Shown here piece after piece: positions 59,568 to 64,000 of a stretch of DNA of 64,000 nt. The notes below the pieces were generated by a model. It did not search any database, was not told the DNA's origin, and saw nothing but the letters and a program-made list of their open reading frames with translations. Position numbers and translations under genes: made by a program. Position 1 is the stretch's first letter, and each line of letters begins with the position of its first letter. Source of the DNA: an uncultured Bacteroidota bacterium (lineage in GTDB: Bacteria > Bacteroidota > Bacteroidia > Chitinophagales > Chitinophagaceae); the NCBI GenBank assembly GCA_903831935.1, contig CAIKZP010000037.1:1-64000 (forward strand). Direction: 5' to 3'.

Positions 59568-59575
59568 CAAATTTA
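59568..59575 (-). promoter_or_regulatory. -7 promoter box of aconitase gene
   Basis: CAAATTTA (minus strand TAAATTTG) is an exact TAnnTTTG match about 50 nt before the ATG. Confidence 0.45.
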
Positions 59576-59677
59576 CGCCAAAACAGGCTTGAGTAATGAA
59601 CTGTTTTAAACTTTTATTCAATTCAAATGTCTATTTTTATGAAACAAAGGGTTTAGCCCGTTATAATTTATAGAATC

Positions 59678-59899
59678 ATGCAAAAAATTCGCGAAAATAT
59701 TGAGATGCACGCTTTTGGAGTTTGTTCGGCTATTGGCGAAAAATTTGGCATTGCCAGTTCTAAAATTAGAATGTGGTTCATTTATATTTCATTTCTAACT
59801 CTAGGATCTCCTATTTTAGTGTACATGATTCTTGCATTTTGGATCAATATCAAGAATTATATCATGGCAGGAAGGCGTAATCCATTAAAAAATTGGTAA
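59678..59899 (+). CDS. PspC-domain small membrane protein
   Basis: This 73-residue protein is a minimal PspC domain (PF04024). It contains AFGVCSAIGEKFGIASSKIRMWFIYISF followed by a membrane segment (LTLGSPILVYMILAFWI) and a short basic tail. PspC senses membrane stress with PspA or PspB in Proteobacteria, but no other psp gene is nearby. The role here is only inferred from the domain. Confidence 0.85.
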   Translation: MQKIRENIEMHAFGVCSAIGEKFGIASSKIRMWFIYISFLTLGSPILVYMILAFWINIKNYIMAGRRNPLKNW

Positions 59900-59910
59900 G
59901 AAAGAGGGTT

Positions 59911-60735
59911 TTAAACAACCGCTTTTCTGAGTTTCACCAATTGCTCTAACAAGGGCTCTAATAAATTTAATTGTAACATATTTGCTCCATCGCTTTTGGC
60001 AATTGCTGGATTGGGATGTGTTTCTATAAACAATCCGTCGGCACCCGTTGCAATGGCTGCTTTGGCAATGGTTCCAATCAATTGAGGGTTGCCACCAGTA
60101 ATACCAGAACTTTGATTGGGTTGTTGTAGGGCATGGGTGCAATCCATAATAACAGGTGTTTGGTGCTCCTGCATCCATGGAATATTTCTGTAATCTACCA
60201 CAAGGTCTGTATAGCCAAAACTATTGCCACGTTCAGTGAGCATAATTTGTTCGTTTCCTGCTTTTTTAATTTTGTCAACTGCAAATTTCATAGAAGGACC
60301 ACTTAAAAACTGTCCTTTTTTTACGTTAACAATTTTACCTGTTTCAGCAGCTGCAACAAGTAAATCGGTTTGTCTACACAAGAAAGCGGGAATTTGTAAA
60401 ATATCAATGAAAGGCGCAGCCATAGCCGCTTCTTCGTGTGCATGAATATCAGAAGTAGTAGGCAAATGATATAAATCACCCACTTTTTTTATGAGTGCTA
60501 AACCAGTATCGTCTCCAATGCCTGTGAATGAATTGGCACTGGTTCTATTTGCTTTTCTGTAAGAGGCTTTAAAAACATAAGGAATGTTTAGTCTTTTACA
60601 AATGCTAGAAACTTTGTCTGCAATTTCTAATACAATTTCTTCCGATTCTACCACACATGGCCCTGCAATTAAAAAAAAATTATTGGGGTCGTAAGATTGG
60701 TTTTTGAAGAGTTTGGCTAGAAAATCTGGTATCAT
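59911..60735 (-). CDS. kdsA: 3-deoxy-8-phosphooctulonate synthase
   Basis: KdsA condenses phosphoenolpyruvate with arabinose-5-phosphate to give Kdo-8-phosphate for the LPS core. The 274-residue TIM-barrel shows LIAGPCVVES, FKASYRKANRTS, LTERGNSFGYTDLVVDYR and DCTHALQQPN. Length is normal. It is convergent with the PspC gene and has its own -7 box. The GT9 gene at 36315 would act later in the same pathway. Confidence 0.97.
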   Translation of the reverse strand: MIPDFLAKLFKNQSYDPNNFFLIAGPCVVESEEIVLEIADKVSSICKRLNIPYVFKASYRKANRTSANSFTGIGDDTGLALIKKVGDLYHLPTTSDIHAHEEAAMAAPFIDILQIPAFLCRQTDLLVAAAETGKIVNVKKGQFLSGPSMKFAVDKIKKAGNEQIMLTERGNSFGYTDLVVDYRNIPWMQEHQTPVIMDCTHALQQPNQSSGITGGNPQLIGTIAKAAIATGADGLFIETHPNPAIAKSDGANMLQLNLLEPLLEQLVKLRKAVV

Positions 60736-60775
60736 CCATTTAAGGTATTGGTGAATTCATAAAATTAAACTGCTG

Positions 60776-60783
60776 CAAAATTA
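60776..60783 (-). promoter_or_regulatory. -7 promoter box of kdsA
   Basis: CAAAATTA (minus strand TAATTTTG) is an exact TAnnTTTG match 40 nt before the kdsA ATG. Confidence 0.45.
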
Positions 60784-60851
60784 AGTGAATTCTTACACTT
60801 ACTATTTGTAATCCTTAAAAAGATAACTACTGTTAGTTTCAATAGAATATC

Positions 60852-60859
60852 TATTTTTG
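60852..60859 (+). promoter_or_regulatory. -7 promoter box of threonine dehydrogenase gene
   Basis: TATTTTTG is an exact TAnnTTTG match, placing transcription start about 15 nt before the ATG at 60881. The ORF-track TTG start lies within this box. Confidence 0.5.
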
Positions 60860-60880
60860 AACACTTCAAAATTCATTTAC

Positions 60881-61828
60881 ATGGCAAAAGATAAAATCTT
60901 AGTAATTGGGGCTTCCGGACAAATTGGGGTAGAACTTACGCTAGCACTACGAAAAATATATGGTGCTGCTAATGTTGTAGCATCTGATTTGCGCGAAGAG
61001 AACGACCTTTTAAAAGGAACTGGCCCCTATGTGAGTATGGATGTAATGAATAAAGAAATGTTGCATGTTCAGGTGATTCGTCAAAACATCACACAGATTT
61101 ATTTGTTAGCGGCAATTTTATCTGCTACCGGCGAAAAAAATCCAGGCCTTGCTTGGCATTTAAATATGCAAGGCCTGTTAAATGTGTTGGATATTGCACG
61201 CGAAGAAAAATTACACAAAGTATATTGGCCAAGTAGTATTGCTGTTTTTGGTCCAACCTCTCCAAGACAATTTTGTCCGCAACAAACAGTTATTGAGCCC
61301 ATCACTGTTTATGGTATTAGTAAGTATGCTGGTGAGTTTTGGTGTAATTATTACCACCAACGTTTTGGGGTTGATGTAAGAAGTATTCGTTATCCTGGAT
61401 TGATCAGTTATAAATCGGCACCAGGCGGCGGAACAACAGATTATGCAGTTGAAATTTATCACGAAGCACTGGCAGAAAAAAAGTATACCTGTTTTTTAAA
61501 AGAAGATACTTATTTGCCCATGATGTATATGCCCGATGCTATTCGAGCTACTATGGAACTAATGCATGCACCTGCTAATAACATTAAGGTGAGAACTTCT
61601 TATAATATTTCTGGAATGAGTTTTTCTCCAACAGAAATTGCGGCATCTATTCAAAAACATATACCGGATTTTCAATTGAGTTGTGTGCCCGATTATAGAC
61701 AAGCCATTGCAGATAGTTGGCCGCAAAGCATTGATGATACTGTTGCTAGTGCTGATTGGAATTGGAAGCCAGCTTTTGATTTAGATAAAATGACTACAGA
61801 TATGTTACAGAATCTGTCTAAAAAATAA
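60881..61828 (+). CDS. L-threonine 3-dehydrogenase, short-chain (epimerase-like) type
   Basis: This 315-residue NAD-dependent short-chain/extended dehydrogenase has the Rossmann motif VIGASGQIGVEL and the catalytic YGISKYAGE. Segments LLAAILSATGEKNPGLAW and RYPGLISYKSAPGGGTTDYAVEI match the UDP-galactose-epimerase-like L-threonine dehydrogenases that convert threonine to 2-amino-3-oxobutyrate. The ORF track begins at a TTG inside the promoter box; the ATG at 60881 (MAKDKIL) is used here. It is convergent with the Rrf2 gene. Confidence 0.9.
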   Translation: MAKDKILVIGASGQIGVELTLALRKIYGAANVVASDLREENDLLKGTGPYVSMDVMNKEMLHVQVIRQNITQIYLLAAILSATGEKNPGLAWHLNMQGLLNVLDIAREEKLHKVYWPSSIAVFGPTSPRQFCPQQTVIEPITVYGISKYAGEFWCNYYHQRFGVDVRSIRYPGLISYKSAPGGGTTDYAVEIYHEALAEKKYTCFLKEDTYLPMMYMPDAIRATMELMHAPANNIKVRTSYNISGMSFSPTEIAASIQKHIPDFQLSCVPDYRQAIADSWPQSIDDTVASADWNWKPAFDLDKMTTDMLQNLSKK

Positions 61829-61833
61829 TGCAA

Positions 61834-62244
61834 CTATTTTCCAGTTAAATCTGCTACAGATTTGTTTTCTAAAACATGTAGCATATTGTCTCTTACTTCA
61901 ATCATTACCCTGTTTAGGCCGCAATGTTTTTCATCGCAGTCTTTGCATTTTTCGTAGAAATTTAAACTAACGCAGGGTAATAGTGCAATAGGTCCTTCTA
62001 TCAATCGCATGACGGAAGAAAGTGGTATTTTGTTAGGTGCTAATTTTAAAAAGTATCCACCACCTTTTCCTTTTTTGCTTTCAAGCATTCCTGCTTTTCG
62101 TAGTTCTAGCAAAATATTTTCAAGAAATTTTAATGGGATTTTTTTCTTTTTAGAAATCTCTGCAATCAGCACAGGAACGCCATTTTCTTGTTCTGCCAAA
62201 TAGGTTAAAGCTTTAAATGCGTATTGCGTTTTTTTTGATAACAT
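61834..62244 (-). CDS. Rrf2 family transcriptional regulator
   Basis: This 136-residue regulator begins MLSKKTQYAFKALTYLAEQ, the usual Rrf2 winged-helix start, which is why I moved the start 27 codons in from the ORF-track position. The recognition region is ISKKKKIPLKFLENILLELRKAG. The later cysteines C-x(9)-C-x(2)-C-x(4)-C (in LPCVSLNFYEKCKDCDEKHC) resemble the Fe-S ligands of IscR/NsrR, so it may sense iron-sulfur status or redox. No target gene is evident nearby. Confidence 0.9.
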   Translation of the reverse strand: MLSKKTQYAFKALTYLAEQENGVPVLIAEISKKKKIPLKFLENILLELRKAGMLESKKGKGGGYFLKLAPNKIPLSSVMRLIEGPIALLPCVSLNFYEKCKDCDEKHCGLNRVMIEVRDNMLHVLENKSVADLTGK

Positions 62245-62317
62245 AGCAGATGGCCAAGAAGCCGTTAATTTTTGTAATATTATAAAGAATTTTACTTCCT
62301 TTACACAAACTAAAAAT

Positions 62318-62842
62318 ATGCACAAATATTCAAAATTCCTTATTCCTTTTGCGCTAATTCTAGTGGCAAACTTAAATAGTTCGGCTCAGTTTAAATTACC
62401 ACACGCCCAAATCTTTGCAGATATCAATTATGCAACGCCATCTAGTAGTGCTTTTAAGGATGCCAATAATGGTGGAATTGGTGCAGAAGCTGGTGCTGGG
62501 GTAGGCTTGGGCTCAACCATGCTTTTAGCAACCGCTGGTTACCAAACATTTGGAAATACTTTAAATAACCTAGCAGGAAATTTGCATGTAACGTCTTTGA
62601 AAGGTGGACTCAGGCATTATTTTTTACTCGGTAGAATTTTTGTAATGGGGAATGTAGGCACTGCTATTCAGAGTTATTCAAAATCAGCCATCTCTGGCAA
62701 TAATTTAGTAACTGAATTTGGTGCTGGATTTCGCTTATTTGGATTAGAAATTCAAGCCACACAAAGTAATTGGAAACAACCTATTGATGTTGCTGCATCT
62801 AATGCCTACAATATTAAGTTTGGCTATTCCTTTAAACTGTAA
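62318..62842 (+). CDS. Small outer membrane beta-barrel protein
   Basis: This 174-residue protein has a signal peptide (FALILVANLNSSAQ) followed by about eight amphipathic strands ending IKFGYSFKL, so an eight-stranded OMP barrel (PF13568-like). Repeated Gly-rich strands (GIGAEAGAGVGLGSTML) support this. Function is unknown; such proteins are often structural or porin-like. It diverges from the Rrf2 gene, so the shared 73-nt gap could place it under Rrf2 control. Confidence 0.8.
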   Translation: MHKYSKFLIPFALILVANLNSSAQFKLPHAQIFADINYATPSSSAFKDANNGGIGAEAGAGVGLGSTMLLATAGYQTFGNTLNNLAGNLHVTSLKGGLRHYFLLGRIFVMGNVGTAIQSYSKSAISGNNLVTEFGAGFRLFGLEIQATQSNWKQPIDVAASNAYNIKFGYSFKL

Positions 62843-62843
62843 A

Positions 62844-63560
62844 TTATAATCCTAGTACTTCTTTCATACTAAAGATGCCTTGCTTGCCATGAATGAATTC
62901 TGCGGCTAGCACTGCACCACCCGCAAATCCTACCCGATTGTGTGCGGTGTGTATGATTTCAATATCATCTACTGCTGAAGTGTATTTAATAGTATGTGTT
63001 CCTGGTGCTGGATCAATTCTTTTTGAAATAATACTCAGGTCTTCTGGATGATTACTCGCTTCATTAACCCATTGTTTTTTCTGTTGTATTGCAGCAAGTA
63101 CTTGTTCTGCTAAAGTAATAGCTGTTCCGCTTGGCGCATCTTTTTTTTGTGTGTGGTGAATTTCTTCCATCACAACATTATATTCTTTGTGTGTACTCAT
63201 TAATTGGGCCACATATTTATTGATTTCAAAAAACAAATTCACTCCAATACTATAGTTGCTAGCATATAATAATGCACCCTTTTTTTCTTGACAATAATTG
63301 GTTGCAGTTTCAAATTTATCTAGCCAACCTGTAGATCCACAAACCACAGGGATACCTAATTCTAGGCATTTCATAACATTTTCAAAAGCGCTATGGGGGC
63401 CGGTGAATTCAATAGCAACATCTGCTTTAGAAATATTTTCTTGATTAAAATCTGCTGCATTGTCTATATCAATTTTCAATACAATTTGGTGTCCTTTTTC
63501 TAGGGCAACTGTTTCAATAGCTTTGCCCATTTTTCCGTATCCAATCAGTGCAATATTCAT
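62844..63560 (-). CDS. dapB: 4-hydroxy-tetrahydrodipicolinate reductase
   Basis: DapB reduces hydroxytetrahydrodipicolinate with NAD(P)H in the lysine/diaminopimelate pathway, one step before DapD. The 238-residue protein starts at MNIALIGYGKMGKA (eight codons inside the ORF track, matching the family N-terminus). The catalytic His pair and substrate loop are in EIHHTQKKDAPSGTAITLAE, with NYSIGVNLFFEI before it and RVGFAGGAVLAAEF at the end. It is slightly shorter than E. coli DapB, as in other Bacteroidota. Confidence 0.95.
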   Translation of the reverse strand: MNIALIGYGKMGKAIETVALEKGHQIVLKIDIDNAADFNQENISKADVAIEFTGPHSAFENVMKCLELGIPVVCGSTGWLDKFETATNYCQEKKGALLYASNYSIGVNLFFEINKYVAQLMSTHKEYNVVMEEIHHTQKKDAPSGTAITLAEQVLAAIQQKKQWVNEASNHPEDLSIISKRIDPAPGTHTIKYTSAVDDIEIIHTAHNRVGFAGGAVLAAEFIHGKQGIFSMKEVLGL

Positions 63561-63636
63561 GTGTTTGTTTTTTTTCAAAAGCAATTTAAAAGATGATTTT
63601 AATTTGCTTTATTTAATTATTTATAAGCGCAAAATA

Positions 63637-64000
63637 TTAAGGAAGCGTATATAATTTATGTTCATTCTTTTTTCTATTAACCGTTAGTGCAAATCCTGTG
63701 CTTCTAGTGCTAGGATTGAACTGTGGTTTTACATTCATGGTTAAATCATTGCTTACGTCAAAGTCTTTTAAATGGCCAAAAACAGTTGCGTCTATTACAT
63801 TTAAACCCCATGCTGCAATAAACCATAAAATAGAATAGTCTCTATCGCGTCTAAAAGAATTTCTATAACTCTGTAAAGAATTACTGCTTAGTGGTTTTAA
63901 TAGTGGGTCCATTAAATTAAAATCAGTACTATCCTTATTTACCTCTGCTTTGTATTTTGCTTCGTAAGCAAATTTTGTTTTCTTATACCAATTATTATTG
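63637..64000 (-). CDS. DUF5683 domain protein, C-terminal part, cut by window edge
   Basis: The track shows 91 residues from an internal Met, but the frame stays open to the window end (adding WYKKTKFAYEAKYKAEVN and more), so the 5' end lies outside. The segment YRNSFRRDRDYSILWFIAAWGLNVIDATVFGHL, split across lines of the match, is typical of the C-terminus of DUF5683 proteins, which carry a hydrophobic helix pair. A role is not established. The last residues are basic (NRKKNEHKLYTLP). Confidence 0.8.
   Translation of the reverse strand, partial: NNNWYKKTKFAYEAKYKAEVNKDSTDFNLMDPLLKPLSSNSLQSYRNSFRRDRDYSILWFIAAWGLNVIDATVFGHLKDFDVSNDLTMNVKPQFNPSTRSTGFALTVNRKKNEHKLYTLP

Noticed and set aside
1-64000. 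tRNA genes, CRISPR arrays, insertion sequences, phage genes
   Set aside because: Gaps were read by eye for T-loop-like GTTCRA motifs, regular repeats and transposase-like ORFs; none was convincing.

Overview
The window is chromosomal DNA from an AT-rich Bacteroidota, most probably of the family Chitinophagaceae. The evidence is the mix of lineage-typical genes: a TamL-type Omp85 lipoprotein, a DUF5103 type IX secretion plug protein, a HYC_CC_PP protein next to an HMA-fused TonB receptor, a DUF5683 protein and an archaeal/eukaryote-type prolyl-tRNA synthetase. Many genes also carry TAnnTTTG (-7) boxes and lack clear Shine-Dalgarno sequences. There is no rRNA, recognisable tRNA, prophage, insertion sequence or CRISPR array.

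1-13.7 kb: a lipoprotein and a LuxE-like acyl-protein synthetase, then an eleven-gene minus-strand block. In order of transcription it encodes a secreted SGNH hydrolase, a DeoR regulator, an L-fucose/arabinose-isomerase-family protein, a split transketolase (N and C halves), a ribose-type ABC importer (binding protein, DUF2291 lipoprotein, ATPase, permease), a glycerol-kinase-like FGGY kinase and a secreted DUF5060/DUF4038-type glycoside hydrolase. Isomerase + kinase + split transketolase + importer is the layout of the non-oxidative D-apiose pathway (apiose, apulose, apulose-4-phosphate, then DHAP + xylulose-5-phosphate). An apiosidase-clan hydrolase at the end of the block fits this. It is the best candidate for a little-described system here.

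13.8-20 kb: a TPR protein; a metal-handling set (HYC_CC_PP protein, TonB receptor with a heavy-metal domain, small heavy-metal-binding protein); a ModF-like double ABC ATPase with reciprocal degeneracy; and a papain-like peptidase.

20-31.4 kb: a dense signalling island. A minus operon holds an RsbW-like kinase, a STAS antagonist, a GAF-PAS-adenylate cyclase-HD protein and a TMEM175 K+ channel. A plus operon holds a PAS histidine kinase, an AraC-type response regulator and a membrane protein ending in a lone DHp domain. A second minus operon holds a FIST sensor, a PAS histidine kinase and a CheY-like receiver. Between the first two lies a 683-bp gap with two tandem unannotated single-pass miniproteins.

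31.7-64 kb: mostly housekeeping. It includes a P-type ATPase of unusual substrate class, lysine/diaminopimelate genes (dapD, dapB), LPS genes (GT9, kdsA), tRNA and rRNA genes (cca, miaA, proS, truB, SpoU methyltransferase), outer-membrane biogenesis (tamL, FadL-like porin, LolE-like permease), the SRP RNA, fsa, an AlkD/Gfo-Idh/GH30/ChaN operon, aconitase, PspC, threonine dehydrogenase, Rrf2, and a DUF5683 gene cut by the window edge. Several start codons were moved from the ORF-track positions to internal ATGs, as noted in the entries.
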